This document shows, in pieces, positions 7,958 through 16,993 of a stretch of 33,462 bases of DNA (its first letter is position 1; each line of letters starts with the position of its first letter). A model generated the notes under the pieces. It was not told the origin of the DNA, made no database searches, and saw only the letters and a program-made list of their open reading frames with translations. The stretch is from contig CACZJR010000011.1 of NCBI GenBank assembly GCA_902781545.1, positions 40,506 to 73,967 of the forward strand, given 5' to 3'. This DNA comes from an uncultured Spirochaetales bacterium. GTDB taxonomy: Bacteria > Spirochaetota > Spirochaetia > Sphaerochaetales > Sphaerochaetaceae. The position numbers and the translations under genes were made by a program.

Positions 7958-8065
7958 ATGAAGAACTGTCAGCAGATTTTCAATCTGAAGGGAATCTTCT
8001 TGGTGGTGGTTGCAATGATCATGGTGGTCATTGGAATAGCACTGCTCATCAGCATGTTCTCGTAA
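7958..8065 (+). CDS. 35-aa single-helix membrane microprotein, unknown
   Basis: A short frame, ATG 7958 to TAA 8063-8065, preceded by GGGAGGGGAG seven to sixteen bases upstream. The peptide starts M-K-N-C-Q-Q-I-F-N-L-K-G and then has one strongly hydrophobic helix (residues 13-34, rich in Val/Ile/Met/Leu), ending M-F-S. It has a good candidate promoter and lies alone in the otherwise gene-free gap between DUF92 and groEL (7738-8149). The N-terminal Lys residues with a following hydrophobic helix suggest inner-membrane insertion. I do not recognise a family; a toxin-like or regulatory membrane peptide is possible but unproven. Confidence 0.55.
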   Translation: MKNCQQIFNLKGIFLVVVAMIMVVIGIALLISMFS

Positions 8066-8096
8066 GTTTTTAGACAAACGCAGTACTGAACTCAGT

Positions 8097-8126
8097 AAAA
8101 AAAGGCCCGCGGTTTCCCGCGAGCCT
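8097..8126 (-). terminator. Terminator of groEL
   Basis: Read on the minus strand, AGGC-T-CGCGG pairs with CCGCG-G-GCCT around a GAAA-type loop and is followed by seven T residues (complement of 8097-8103). It lies about 25 bases after the groEL stop. Confidence 0.85.
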
Positions 8127-8149
8127 CTCAGTACTTTGTCAGCGACTTA

Positions 8150-9778
8150 TCACATCATGCCGCCCATGCCCGGGTTTGCCGGTGCTGCCGGCTCCGGAGC
8201 GGGGATGTCTGTGATGGCACATTCGCTTGTAAGAATAAGGGCTGCGATGCTTGCTGCGTTCTGAAGTGCGCTTCTTGTGACCTTGACAGGATCAATGATT
8301 CCGGCCTCAACCATGTTGACCCACTTGTTGCTGTTAGCATCATAGCCAACGCCCTTCTTGCTGTTCTTGCACTTGTCAGCGATGATTGCACCGTCCTCAC
8401 CTGCGTTCTCGGCGATCTGGCGCATCGGCTCCTCAAGGGCCCTGCGGACGATCTTGTAACCGATCTGCTCCTCATCTGTGAGACCTGAGAGATCCTTCTT
8501 CTCCATCTTGACTGCAGCCTGTGCGAGAGCGACTCCACCACCTGGGATGACTCCTTCCTCAATGGCTGCTCTTGTAGCGTTGACCGCATCCTCGACTCTG
8601 TGCTTGCGCTCCTTGAGCTCGACCTCTGTCGGGGCACCGACGTTGATGACTGCAACACCGCCTGCGAGCTTGGCCAGTCTCTCCTGGAGCTTCTCGCGGT
8701 CGTAGTCGCTTGTGGTCTCTGAAATCTGCTTCTTGATCTGTCCGATCCTGTCCTTGATGTCCTGAGCCTTTCCAAGACCGTTGATGATTGTCGTGTTCTC
8801 TTTCTCGACCTTGACGCTCTTTGCTCTTCCGAGCTGTGCAAGCTCAGCGTTCTCGAGCTTCATTCCGAGCTCCTCGCTGATGACCTGTCCGCCTGTGAGG
8901 ATTGCGATATCCTCGAGCATTGCCTTTCTCCTGTCACCGAAGCCCGGGGCCTTGATGGCGCAGACATTCAGTGTGCCTCTGAGTGAGTTCACGACCAGTG
9001 TGGTGAGTGCCTCACCGTCGACATCCTCTGCGATGATCAGAAGCGGCTTGCTGGTCTGGACGACCTTCTCGAGAACAGGCAGAAGCTCCTTCATTGTGGA
9101 GATCTTCTTGTCGTAGATCAGGATGTACGGATCCTCCATGACGGAAGTCATTGTCTCACGGTTGCTTGCGAAATAAGCTGAGATATATCCGCGGTCGAAC
9201 TGCATTCCCTCGACGAAGTCTGTTGTTGTCTCGATGTTCTTGGACTCCTCGACTGTGATGACTCCATCCATTCCGACCTTCTCCATGGCATTGGCGATCT
9301 CCTCGCCGATGGTCCTGTCGTTGTTTGCGGAGATTGATGCGACCTGTGTGATCTCTTCCTTGTCACTGACTGTCTTGGATACAGACTTGATCTCTTCAAT
9401 GGCATCGGCGACAGCCTTGTCGATTCCTCTTCTGATTCCCATCGGGTTCACGCCTGCTGAGACGCTCTTCATTCCTTCCTTGGTGATTGCCCAGGCAAGG
9501 ACTGTGGCGGTTGTGGTTCCGTCTCCGGCCACATCGTTTGTCTTGGAAGCGACTTCCTTTACGAGCTGGGCGCCCATGTTCTGGAACGGATCCTCAAGCT
9601 CGACCTCACGTGCGACTGTGACACCGTCCTTTGTGATCATCGGTGCACCATACTTCTTGTCCAGAAGAACCGTGCGTCCCTTCGGGCCCAGGGTAGTCAT
9701 GACTGCCTTGGCAATCTGCTCAACACCGGATACCAGAGACTTTCTGGCTTCCTCACTGAACTGTAGCTGTTTTGCCAT
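8150..9778 (-). CDS. groEL: Chaperonin GroEL (Hsp60)
   Basis: The 542-residue large chaperonin subunit, which folds proteins in an ATP-driven double-ring cage with GroES. The start M-A-K-Q-L-Q-F, the ATP site T-L-G-P-K-G-R (residues 29-35) and G-D-G-T-T-T (86-91), and the C-terminal G-M-G-G-M-M tail are all present, and the length is normal. The ribosome site is AGAGGA, and the promoter and terminator are described separately. There is no groES beside it, and no CIRCE-type inverted repeat in the 197-base gap to yajC, so HrcA control is not supported here. Plus-strand frames inside this gene are shadows. Confidence 0.98.
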   Translation of the reverse strand: MAKQLQFSEEARKSLVSGVEQIAKAVMTTLGPKGRTVLLDKKYGAPMITKDGVTVAREVELEDPFQNMGAQLVKEVASKTNDVAGDGTTTATVLAWAITKEGMKSVSAGVNPMGIRRGIDKAVADAIEEIKSVSKTVSDKEEITQVASISANNDRTIGEEIANAMEKVGMDGVITVEESKNIETTTDFVEGMQFDRGYISAYFASNRETMTSVMEDPYILIYDKKISTMKELLPVLEKVVQTSKPLLIIAEDVDGEALTTLVVNSLRGTLNVCAIKAPGFGDRRKAMLEDIAILTGGQVISEELGMKLENAELAQLGRAKSVKVEKENTTIINGLGKAQDIKDRIGQIKKQISETTSDYDREKLQERLAKLAGGVAVINVGAPTEVELKERKHRVEDAVNATRAAIEEGVIPGGGVALAQAAVKMEKKDLSGLTDEEQIGYKIVRRALEEPMRQIAENAGEDGAIIADKCKNSKKGVGYDANSNKWVNMVEAGIIDPVKVTRSALQNAASIAALILTSECAITDIPAPEPAAPANPGMGGMM

Positions 9779-9817
9779 AATATCTATCCTCTTTAAATAA
9801 AAGTTTTAACGTCTTGA

Positions 9818-9871
9818 GCCGGCATACCGCCGACCGTAACCAAAGATACAAAAGAATCACGCAGAAATCAA
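9818..9871 (-). promoter_or_regulatory. groEL promoter and 5' leader hairpin
   Basis: On the minus strand TTGATT (9871-9866), a 17-base spacer and TATCTT (9848-9843) form a good sigma-70-type promoter with a start near 9836. The transcript would begin at once with a stem GTCGGC/GCCGGC around GGTAT (9834-9818), which may protect the 5' end. The 12-mer GGCGGTATGCCG of this hairpin recurs on the plus strand at 18354-18365. Confidence 0.55.
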
Positions 9872-9908
9872 GTTTATACACGAATGACAATGAATTATTG
9901 CCGTCGGT

Positions 9909-9937
9909 TTGACAATATAAAGATATATGTGTATTTT
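9909..9937 (+). promoter_or_regulatory. Promoter of the yajC-secDF-ispH operon
   Basis: TTGACA (9909-9914), an exact 17-base spacer and TATTTT (9932-9937) in an AT-rich context, about 30 bases before the yajC ribosome site. It is divergent from the groEL promoter. Confidence 0.75.
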
Positions 9938-9975
9938 TATAAAAGCATTTTTAAGCATATAAGTGAGGATTTCAT

Positions 9976-10437
9976 ATGTATTCTTTGATTCTTGCACTGG
10001 GAACTCCCACAACAGCATCTGACGGAGCAGCCGCAGGCGGTTCCATGGTAACAACACTGATCACATTCGGTGTGATCATCCTGATCTTCTACTTCCTGAT
10101 CATCAGACCTCAGAGAAAGAGGGACAAGGAAGCCAAGGCAATGCTCGCCGCTATCAAGAAGGGCGACAAGATCGTCACAATCGGCGGAATCAGGGGAACA
10201 GTCGCTGTTGTCAAGGAGAGCACGGTCATCGTCAAGGTCGACGACAACACCAGGATCGAGTTCAGCAAGAACGCAATCTCATCTGTCCTGAACAAGAAAG
10301 AAGTCTCTGCCGCAGAGAAGCCGGCAAAGAAGACCGAGGAGAAGATCGAGAAGGTCGAGAAGCCTGCTGTTGAGGCACCAAAGGCTGAGGAGAATGCGGA
10401 AGAGGCAGCTCCGGCAGAGGAGAAGGCTGAGAACTGA
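9976..10437 (+). CDS. yajC: Preprotein translocase accessory subunit YajC
   Basis: YajC forms the SecDF-YajC complex at the inner membrane, which assists Sec export. The 153-residue protein has one membrane helix (about residues 27-44, ending F-L-I-I-R-P-Q-R-K-R-D-K), the hallmark R-P-Q-x-K and the small domain with G-D-K-I-V-T-I-G-G-I-R-G (about 62-73). After about residue 105 it carries an extra Ala/Glu/Lys-rich, low-complexity tail of about 48 residues, longer than typical YajC and likely disordered. GAGG at 9965-9968 supports the ATG. Its stop overlaps the secD start (TGATG), as expected for coupled subunits. Confidence 0.94.
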   Translation: MYSLILALGTPTTASDGAAAGGSMVTTLITFGVIILIFYFLIIRPQRKRDKEAKAMLAAIKKGDKIVTIGGIRGTVAVVKESTVIVKVDDNTRIEFSKNAISSVLNKKEVSAAEKPAKKTEEKIEKVEKPAVEAPKAEENAEEAAPAEEKAEN

Positions 10438-12185
10438 TGAGGAAAACTGAACGCATTCTGATTGCATTGGTTGTCATTGCAATCTGTGTTTGGTTCCTTT
10501 TCCCGACAATCAAGTGGTACGGTTTCGTACCTGCGGAGGATAAGGCATTGATCAATGCCACAAGCCTCCAGGTCAAGGAATACTCCCAGGAGCAGGCGAG
10601 GGATGTTCTGGATTATCTGAACCAGAATTCTTCCTCCGAGGTCTCCAAGGAGTATTCTTTTGTTCTGACTCTTACAAAAGAGCAGGTCAAGGGAAAGGGG
10701 AGCACGGATCTGAGAACCTGTGCGGATGTCCTGACCGCCTTCTCTGCATCAGCGGATGAGGGGCAGGCACTTATGGAGGCTGTCGAGCAGTACTGCCGCC
10801 AGCGCATACAAGATCTCAAGGAACTGTCATCCAAGGCACTTCAGCTCGGACTTGACCTGAAAGGCGGAATGAGCATCCTGCTGGATGTAGACCCGTCATC
10901 TCTTTCCGAGAGACTGGGGCATGAGCCCTCAGAGTCCGAGATCTCAACTGCGATTGATGAGGACATAGAGATACTGAAGAACAGGATCGACCAGTTCGGA
11001 ATGGCTGAGCCTGAGATCAGAAGACAGGGAGACAGCCAGATTCTGATTGAGCTTGCCGGTACTCCTGACCCCGGACGCGTGGATGCGTTCCTCAAGGGAA
11101 AGGGATCTCTTGCGTTCCATCTGGCGGATACTCTGACAACCCAGAGAGTGATGGCCTATTTTGAGGCCAACACAGAAGAATATGAGAAGATTATCGATGC
11201 TCTGGCCAATGATTTGCCGTTTACGCAGCCTTCCGTCATTCCTCAGGACAGGATGCTTGCAGGTGTTTTCTATACTGATGAGTACGGGCTTGAGCAGCTT
11301 TCATCTGTTGTGGTCATTTACAGAAAGGCCGCACTTGACGGCGGATACCTGCTTTCCGCGCAGACAAGCAAGGACAGCACAAGTAACCAGCCCACAGTCG
11401 CCGTAAAGCTCAGCGATGAGGGCGGATCTATCTTCTACGATTTCACAAAAGGTCATATCGGACAGCCTCTGGCGATTGTCATGGACGGACACGTGAAGAG
11501 CGTGGCCACAATCAGGGATGCGCTTTCCACCAACGTACAGATATCCGGTTTCACTGCAAAAGAGGCGGAGAACCTTGCCATACTGCTCAAGACGGCATCG
11601 CTTCCGATCTCGGTGACAATCTCAAGCCAGCAGACGGTAGGAGCCTCACTGGGTGAGGACTCTGTGCGCATAGGAATGAAGGCCATTTTTTACGGATTCA
11701 TCCTTGTTGTTCTGTTCATGGTTGTGTTCTACAGCTGGAGCGGCCTGATTGCGGATGTGGCTCTTGTCATGAACCTTGTCATAATGGTCGCCACGCTGGG
11801 AGGTTTCGGATCCACTCTGACTCTGACAGGTATTGCCGGACTGATTCTCTCAGTTGGAATGGCCGTTGATGCGAACGTCATCATATTCGAGAGAATTAAG
11901 GACGAGCTCAAGGCGGGTACGCTGCCTAAGAAGGCGGTCTCCACAGGATTCTCTAAGGCGCTTTGGACGATTCTGGACTCGAACATCACAACAATCATCG
12001 CCGCGGTGGTGCTGATCTTCTTCGGATCCAGTGCTGTGCGCGGATTTGCAACAACTCTGGCGATAGGTATTGTGAGCTCCCTGTTCACATCGCTTTTCCT
12101 GAGCCATCTGCTCATGGATCTCACTGTCGGTGAGAGAATCTCAATCTCATGGAGAAGGAGGTACGCTGTAAATGAAAAGAATTGA
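10437..12185 (+). CDS. secD: Protein translocase subunit SecD
   Basis: Proton-driven component that helps pull exported proteins through SecYEG. The 582-residue protein has an N-terminal membrane helix (about 5-23), the large periplasmic P1 domain starting at G-L-D-L-K-G-G-M (about 138-145), and a C-terminal block of five membrane helices (about 415-565) with the signature G-M-A-V-D-A-N-V-I-I-F-E-R (about 478-490), whose aspartate is part of the proton path. It is translationally coupled to yajC at its start and overlaps secF by 14 bases. Confidence 0.97.
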   Translation: MRKTERILIALVVIAICVWFLFPTIKWYGFVPAEDKALINATSLQVKEYSQEQARDVLDYLNQNSSSEVSKEYSFVLTLTKEQVKGKGSTDLRTCADVLTAFSASADEGQALMEAVEQYCRQRIQDLKELSSKALQLGLDLKGGMSILLDVDPSSLSERLGHEPSESEISTAIDEDIEILKNRIDQFGMAEPEIRRQGDSQILIELAGTPDPGRVDAFLKGKGSLAFHLADTLTTQRVMAYFEANTEEYEKIIDALANDLPFTQPSVIPQDRMLAGVFYTDEYGLEQLSSVVVIYRKAALDGGYLLSAQTSKDSTSNQPTVAVKLSDEGGSIFYDFTKGHIGQPLAIVMDGHVKSVATIRDALSTNVQISGFTAKEAENLAILLKTASLPISVTISSQQTVGASLGEDSVRIGMKAIFYGFILVVLFMVVFYSWSGLIADVALVMNLVIMVATLGGFGSTLTLTGIAGLILSVGMAVDANVIIFERIKDELKAGTLPKKAVSTGFSKALWTILDSNITTIIAAVVLIFFGSSAVRGFATTLAIGIVSSLFTSLFLSHLLMDLTVGERISISWRRRYAVNEKN

Positions 12186-13185
12186 GTTTCATGTCGTAAG
12201 ACGCAGGACCGTTTATCTTGGAATAGCATGCATCCTTCTTCTTGCAAGTGTCGCGCTCGTTGTATTCAAGGGTTTCAATCTCGGAATTGATTTTGAGAGC
12301 GGGGTGTCTGTGTCCGTCAAGATCGATGACACCAATGCACAGATAGAGGATGTCAGGCAGGCACTCTCTCAGATTGAGGGAGCCAGGGTGCAGAACATAG
12401 GCGCATCGGATGACGGGCGCTATCAGATCAGGGTGAAGCTTTCGGATAATCAGACCCAGCGTGAGATGGAGAACCTGATCAACACGATGCTTGGGCGCAA
12501 GTTCAGCTCATTCACGGTTCTTGAGAGCTCATTCATAGGAGCAAAGTTCTCCTCAAGCCTTGTCACCGGATCACTTAAGGCTGTGGCTATTGCGCTTGCG
12601 CTGATCCTGGTCTATGTCTGGATCAGATTCAAGGTCGCCTATGCCATAGGATCTATCCTTGCTCTGATACATGATGTGGTGCTGATGCTCGGATTCATCA
12701 GCCTTGTAGGTTTTGAGATCTCATCAACGACAATCGCAGCTATCCTTACAATCATAGGCTATTCACTGAACAACACCATTGTCATCTTCGACAGGGTCAG
12801 GGAGAGCATCAAGGGCAATCATGAGCAGGAGCTTTCATCTGTGATAGACTATGGTGTGAACAGCTCGCTGTCTCGTACCACATTCAGCAGCGTCACTACG
12901 CTTCTTGCAGTCATTCCGCTTGCAATTCTCTCTTCCGGAGATGTGAGGAGCTTTGCGATCAGCATGATCTTCGGTGTTGTGGTGGGAACTTACTCATCCA
13001 ACTTCCTGGCAACAAATGTCCTTTACATGCTTGGAAAGACACATGCTTTGGACATCCTGAAGCAGGAAGAGGAGGAAGACCTCTCAGATGCAGCAGTTGC
13101 CAGAAGGATGCTCGGAGAAGACGAGCCCAAGCTCAAAAAAGCGGACAGGAACAAGGGCGGAAACGACCCGAAGATACTGGTCTGA
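12172..13185 (+). CDS. secF: Protein translocase subunit SecF
   Basis: Partner of SecD in the same complex. The 337-residue protein shows the first helix (about 12-33), N-L-G-I-D-F-E-S-G (about 36-44), and five C-terminal membrane helices including G-Y-S-L-N-N-T-I-V-I-F-D-R-V-R-E (about 196-211), the SecF equivalent of the SecD aspartate motif. A charged tail of about 45 residues follows the last helix. GGAGAAGGAGG just before the ATG at 12172 lies inside the secD coding sequence. Confidence 0.97.
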   Translation: MKRIEFHVVRRRTVYLGIACILLLASVALVVFKGFNLGIDFESGVSVSVKIDDTNAQIEDVRQALSQIEGARVQNIGASDDGRYQIRVKLSDNQTQREMENLINTMLGRKFSSFTVLESSFIGAKFSSSLVTGSLKAVAIALALILVYVWIRFKVAYAIGSILALIHDVVLMLGFISLVGFEISSTTIAAILTIIGYSLNNTIVIFDRVRESIKGNHEQELSSVIDYGVNSSLSRTTFSSVTTLLAVIPLAILSSGDVRSFAISMIFGVVVGTYSSNFLATNVLYMLGKTHALDILKQEEEEDLSDAAVARRMLGEDEPKLKKADRNKGGNDPKILV

Positions 13186-13198
13186 CGGGAGAAAACCG

Positions 13199-14083
13199 AT
13201 GAAGGTTGTCAGAAGCAAGGTCATTGGCTACTGCTTTGGAGTCTCGAACACCATCAACAAGGCGGAGGAATGCATCCAGCGCTCAAAGGATGAGAAGCTG
13301 CCCTGCTACAGCATAGGGCAGCTAATCCACAACAAGGATGTCGTTGAGCATTTCATGTCCGAGGGAATGGTGAACTCCGAATCTCCTGACGGCCTTGAGC
13401 CCGGTATTGCGCTTGTGCGTGCACACGGTATTCCTGAGAGTCTGTGGCGCAGGTATGAGAATGCCGGCTTCAGGATTGTGGACTCCACCTGCCCGATTGT
13501 GGCCAAGGGCGCAGAGACAATAAGAAAAGCAGCCCAGAAGGGAAGTAACACAATAATAATTGGTGTAAAAGGTCATGCAGAGACCATCGGTCTTCTTGGA
13601 GTTGAGCTTCCTGACGGCAGGGCTGTTGACTCTCACCTGATCTGCAGCATGGAAGATGCAAGGGAGCTCTGCGTAAGCAGGCGTCTCAAGGAGGACTCTG
13701 ACATTGTTGTGGTTGTCCAGACCACATTCCCTGAGAAGGAGTTCCAGGCAATCAGAAGGTACCTTAAGACATGCTTCAGCAAGATCCGTTTCTCAAACTC
13801 GCCCTGCGGTGCAACAGAGGCAAGGGGCAAGGCGGCACTTGAGCTTGCATCCCAGACTGATGCGGTGATAGTGATAGGCGGAAAGAACAGTGAGAACACC
13901 AGAGGTCTTGCAAGGCGTGTGGCAGAGACCGGAAAGCCTGTGTACAGCATCGAGAATGACAAGGACCTGGATGAGAGGCTCCTTGAAGAATTGTCCGCAT
14001 ACTCAAGTGTGGGTATCTGCAGCGGATCATCCACCCCGACTTCAACCATCAGGGCTGTCGAGGAGATCCTCGAACGACTCTGA
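13199..14083 (+). CDS. ispH: 4-hydroxy-3-methylbut-2-enyl diphosphate reductase IspH (LytB)
   Basis: Last step of the MEP isoprenoid pathway: reduces HMBPP to IPP and DMAPP with a [4Fe-4S] cluster. The 294-residue protein keeps the three cluster cysteines: C12 (G-Y-C-F-G-V), C98 (D-S-T-C-P-I-V) and C203 (S-P-C-G-A-T). Substrate residues H44, H76 (R-A-H-G-I-P), and H126/E128 (G-H-A-E-T) are present, as is the end G-S-S-T-P. I chose the ATG at 13199 with GGGAG 8-12 bases upstream, 13 bases after secF; an upstream frame from 13088 runs inside secF. It shows this organism makes isoprenoids by the MEP route. Confidence 0.96.
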   Translation: MKVVRSKVIGYCFGVSNTINKAEECIQRSKDEKLPCYSIGQLIHNKDVVEHFMSEGMVNSESPDGLEPGIALVRAHGIPESLWRRYENAGFRIVDSTCPIVAKGAETIRKAAQKGSNTIIIGVKGHAETIGLLGVELPDGRAVDSHLICSMEDARELCVSRRLKEDSDIVVVVQTTFPEKEFQAIRRYLKTCFSKIRFSNSPCGATEARGKAALELASQTDAVIVIGGKNSENTRGLARRVAETGKPVYSIENDKDLDERLLEELSAYSSVGICSGSSTPTSTIRAVEEILERL

Positions 14084-14095
14084 GAGGAGGCATTT

Positions 14096-15610
14096 ATGAC
14101 GGAAAAACAGCAGAAAGCCTATGACAGGCTTCTTGAGATTGACAGGAAGATCACGATGATCGGTCATATCGAGGCGGTTCTCGGTTATGATTTCGAGACA
14201 GTCATGAGCAAGATGGGCGGAGATGAGAGATCGCGTCAGATGGCATTCCTGTCATCCATGGTCCACGAGATGTCAACAAGCAAGGAGCTTGGAGAATGCC
14301 TGGAGACCCTCTCCGGTGTCTCTGACGCCACAGATGAGCAGAAGGCTCTTGTCCGTCTCTGGAAGAAAGAGTATGACGATGCCGTCATGATCCCCGCAAA
14401 ACTGGTCGAGGACCTGAGCCAGGCCTCCAGCGAGTGCCAGAACAGGTGGTTCTCCGCAAGAAAGGACGGGGACTACAAGTCGTTCTATCCGTATCTGGAG
14501 CGTCTTGTGGATCTTTCCAAGGAGAGCGCTTCCATCACATCCCGTGGCAGAAGTCTCTATGACACGCTTCTGGACCGCAACGATGCAGGCTTTGACAGCG
14601 CGCAGATCGAGACTCTGTTCGAGGGTATGAGAAGCACCATAAAGGCGGTCATGGCCGATGCGTGCGCTTCCGGCAAGCAGCTGACTGCGGAAGATCAGGC
14701 ATTTCTTTATAAGAAGTACGACATAGAGAAGCAGAAAGAGTTCTCACGCATGATCCTCCAGGACATGGGCTATGAGTTCGACAGGGGATCGATAGGCGAG
14801 GTCGCACATCCTTTCACAAGCACGGTGGGAAGCGATGACATCAGGATCACCACCAGATTCGAGGATGCGAATGTAACAAGCCAGATCTTCACCATTGTCC
14901 ATGAGGGCGGACATGCCATCTACGAGATGGGTGCCAACAACGGCTCGATAAAGGGAACCATTCTCGGCCAGGGTCAGAGCAACACGTTCCATGAGTCCCA
15001 GAGCAGGCTTTGGGAGAACCTCGTGGCCAGAAGCCCATATTTCTGGGAGCATTATTTCCCGCTTTTCTGCGAGACGTTCCCCGAGCAGACAAAGGGTGTA
15101 AGCTTTGATACATTCATGAAGGCCGTCAACAGCATCCAGATAGGGGATAACAGATGCAATGCAGATGAGGTCACATACGGGCTTCATGTCATTCTCCGGT
15201 TCAGGCTGGAACGACAGTTCATTGACGGAGACCTGAGGATCAAGGACCTTCCGGAGGCATGGGACGCAATGTCCGTGGAGCTTCTTGGAAAGCATCCGGA
15301 TAGCATCCAGAGCGGAGTGCTGCAGGATGTTCACTGGATGGGCGGAATGTACGGTTATTTCCCGTCATATGCGCTTGGAAACATCATCAACGCCCAGATC
15401 TGGGACACAATGGCAAAGAGCATCGATGTGGTTTCCGCCATGCGCAGCGGAAAGCTCTCAATGATCAAGGATTATCTGACGCAGAACTACTACCGCACAG
15501 GAGCAATCTATTCGATTTCGGACATGCTGACCAAAGTCACAGGCCGTAATCTTGATTCTTCCTTCTTTGACATATACCTTAGAGACAAATACAGGAGGCT
15601 TTTCGGTTAA
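14096..15610 (+). CDS. M32-family (Taq-type) metallocarboxypeptidase
   Basis: A 504-residue cytoplasmic carboxypeptidase of family M32, which removes C-terminal residues from peptides using a single metal. The zinc motif H-E-G-G-H is at residues 269-273, with the third-ligand region H-E-S-Q-S-R near 299-304. The family D-x-R-I-T-T-R-F (about 248-255) and the conserved Y-T-L-G-like segment near the end (Y-A-L-G-N at about 427) are visible. Length is normal and no signal peptide is present. GAGAGGAGG precedes the ATG at 14096. It sits 12 bases after ispH and overlaps pgsA by one base, so it belongs to the sec-isp operon. Confidence 0.93.
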   Translation: MTEKQQKAYDRLLEIDRKITMIGHIEAVLGYDFETVMSKMGGDERSRQMAFLSSMVHEMSTSKELGECLETLSGVSDATDEQKALVRLWKKEYDDAVMIPAKLVEDLSQASSECQNRWFSARKDGDYKSFYPYLERLVDLSKESASITSRGRSLYDTLLDRNDAGFDSAQIETLFEGMRSTIKAVMADACASGKQLTAEDQAFLYKKYDIEKQKEFSRMILQDMGYEFDRGSIGEVAHPFTSTVGSDDIRITTRFEDANVTSQIFTIVHEGGHAIYEMGANNGSIKGTILGQGQSNTFHESQSRLWENLVARSPYFWEHYFPLFCETFPEQTKGVSFDTFMKAVNSIQIGDNRCNADEVTYGLHVILRFRLERQFIDGDLRIKDLPEAWDAMSVELLGKHPDSIQSGVLQDVHWMGGMYGYFPSYALGNIINAQIWDTMAKSIDVVSAMRSGKLSMIKDYLTQNYYRTGAIYSISDMLTKVTGRNLDSSFFDIYLRDKYRRLFG

Positions 15611-16206
15611 TGAATCTCCCTAACAAACTGACTGTTACAAGACTGGTCCTGGCACCGTTCTTCTTTCTCTCTTATTTTCTGATTGACCTTATCCCGTCAA
15701 TGAACACGGTCCTTTATGCCGTGATCCTTGTCGTGTTCTATGCGATTATGGAGCTTACAGATCTCCTGGACGGAAAGATCGCCAGAGGCCGCAACCTTGT
15801 GACCGACCTTGGAAAGGTCCTTGACCCGTTTGCCGATGTAATTTGCCATCTGACATTCTTCACCTGCCTTCTGGTCTCGGGGATAATGCCGGTCTGGGCC
15901 TTCATACTCATTCTCTGGAGGGAGTTCTCCCAGAGCTTCACAAGGATGCTGATGATGGGCAGGGGCAAGGCAATGGCCGCCAACATTTTCGGAAAGGCAA
16001 AGACCTGTCTTTATGCGCTTACATGCATATGCGGTTTCGCATTCAGGGTTCTTTCGGTCCTTTCCGCTGACGCATCATTCATGAGGGTGTATTCGATTGT
16101 GCTGACAGTTCTGTTCGCGCTTGCCGCATTCTCTTCAGTGATGTCTTATCTGATTTACGTCAGGGCAATTGTGAAGAGCAAGGTCCTGAGCGATATGACC
16201 AGATAA
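15610..16206 (+). CDS. pgsA: CDP-diacylglycerol–glycerol-3-phosphate 3-phosphatidyltransferase
   Basis: Makes phosphatidylglycerol phosphate at the inner membrane. The 198-residue protein has about five membrane helices and the full CDP-alcohol phosphotransferase signature D51-x2-D54-G-x2-A-R-x8-G68-x3-D72-x3-D76. The N-terminal N-L-P-N-K-L-T-V-T-R is typical of PgsA rather than other family members, although another polar head group cannot be excluded. It starts on the last base of the M32 stop codon (TAATG) and ends two bases before the convergent nucleotidyltransferase gene, with no terminator between them. Confidence 0.85.
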   Translation: MNLPNKLTVTRLVLAPFFFLSYFLIDLIPSMNTVLYAVILVVFYAIMELTDLLDGKIARGRNLVTDLGKVLDPFADVICHLTFFTCLLVSGIMPVWAFILILWREFSQSFTRMLMMGRGKAMAANIFGKAKTCLYALTCICGFAFRVLSVLSADASFMRVYSIVLTVLFALAAFSSVMSYLIYVRAIVKSKVLSDMTR

Positions 16207-16208
16207 GG

Positions 16209-16931
16209 TCAGAGGTATTCCAGAACAGCCTCAGGAACAATAAGTCTGATCTCATCGGTCCTGCCGTCCGCCATATCCTGTCTGACCATGGACGATGAGA
16301 TGTATTTCTCTCCAAGCCGTTTGCGCTCTGCGACCTTCAGCACTATCTGGTGTGACGCACATTCTGTGCGAAGGGCATTTAGATGGATCTCTGACATCTC
16401 GTCCCTGGGCTCATCACCTGCGAAAACCTTCTTTATCCCAAGCGCGGTGCAGATATGGCAGATCACCTTTGAGTCCAGCACCGCATGTGCGGGAACCTTT
16501 CCAAGTCTCTCCGAGAGGAAGGTTCCGGGATAATCATCACGGCTGATGACATAAGGGCCTGAGGGCAGGACTGTGACGTTTGCCATGTCTGAGAGGCAGC
16601 GTTGTGTCATGGACAACCTGTCCTTGAAATCAAAAGAAATGCCACTTGTCTCGTGATTGCCTTTTCCTCCTGACTCCGGTCTGCCCTGGATGACAAGAAC
16701 AAGGACGTTCCTGCTGCGTTTTGCGGCTATTTCCACAAGGTAACGATGTCCTAATGTGAATGGGTTTGCGTTGAAAACAATAAGAGATACATCATCTAAG
16801 CCACCGATTTTATCCTGTAGCTCTATTTCCCATTTCTCAAGAGAGGTTCTGCCGTCTCCGATCAGGTCCAGATAAGTGTTGAATTCATTCTCCGTGATAT
16901 CGTTCTGCATCGCATCTTGTCCGTACTGCAT
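16209..16931 (-). CDS. CitC-like nucleotidyltransferase domain protein
   Basis: A 240-residue protein resembling the C-terminal half of [citrate lyase] ligase (CitC). The nucleotide site F-N-A-N-P-F-T-L-G-H-R (residues 53-63) is the HxGH-type motif with a preceding N-P-F, and I-S-S-S-M-V-R (about 215-221) is the second conserved motif. CitC normally also has an N-terminal acetyltransferase-like domain and is about 100 residues longer; here that domain is absent and replaced by about 45 acidic residues. No citrate lyase genes are near, so the substrate is unknown. The true start may be the second ATG at 16910, which has a slightly better upstream GGA. Confidence 0.7.
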   Translation of the reverse strand: MQYGQDAMQNDITENEFNTYLDLIGDGRTSLEKWEIELQDKIGGLDDVSLIVFNANPFTLGHRYLVEIAAKRSRNVLVLVIQGRPESGGKGNHETSGISFDFKDRLSMTQRCLSDMANVTVLPSGPYVISRDDYPGTFLSERLGKVPAHAVLDSKVICHICTALGIKKVFAGDEPRDEMSEIHLNALRTECASHQIVLKVAERKRLGEKYISSSMVRQDMADGRTDEIRLIVPEAVLEYL

Positions 16932-16959
16932 GAGTTTATCATCAGGAGCCTTTAAATGG

Positions 16960-16989
16960 AATAGAAGCCTGTTATGAATTTATTTGCAA
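16960..16989 (-). promoter_or_regulatory. Possible promoter of the nucleotidyltransferase gene
   Basis: On the minus strand TTGCAA (16989-16984), an 18-base spacer and TCTATT (16965-16960). Fit is moderate. Confidence 0.3.
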
Positions 16990-16993
16990 AAAT

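Noticed and set aside
9234-9800. 188-codon plus-strand frame opposite groEL
   Set aside because: Shadow of the groEL codons; low-complexity Ser/Thr/Ala composition typical of antisense frames and no upstream signals of its own.
9779-9975. CIRCE heat-shock operator upstream of groEL
   Set aside because: Looked for the 9-base inverted repeat with 9-base spacer; only a short GC hairpin is present, which does not match.
13088-13198. Upstream extension of IspH into secF
   Set aside because: The conserved IspH N-terminus begins at 13199 with a ribosome site; the extension is the secF tail read in another frame.
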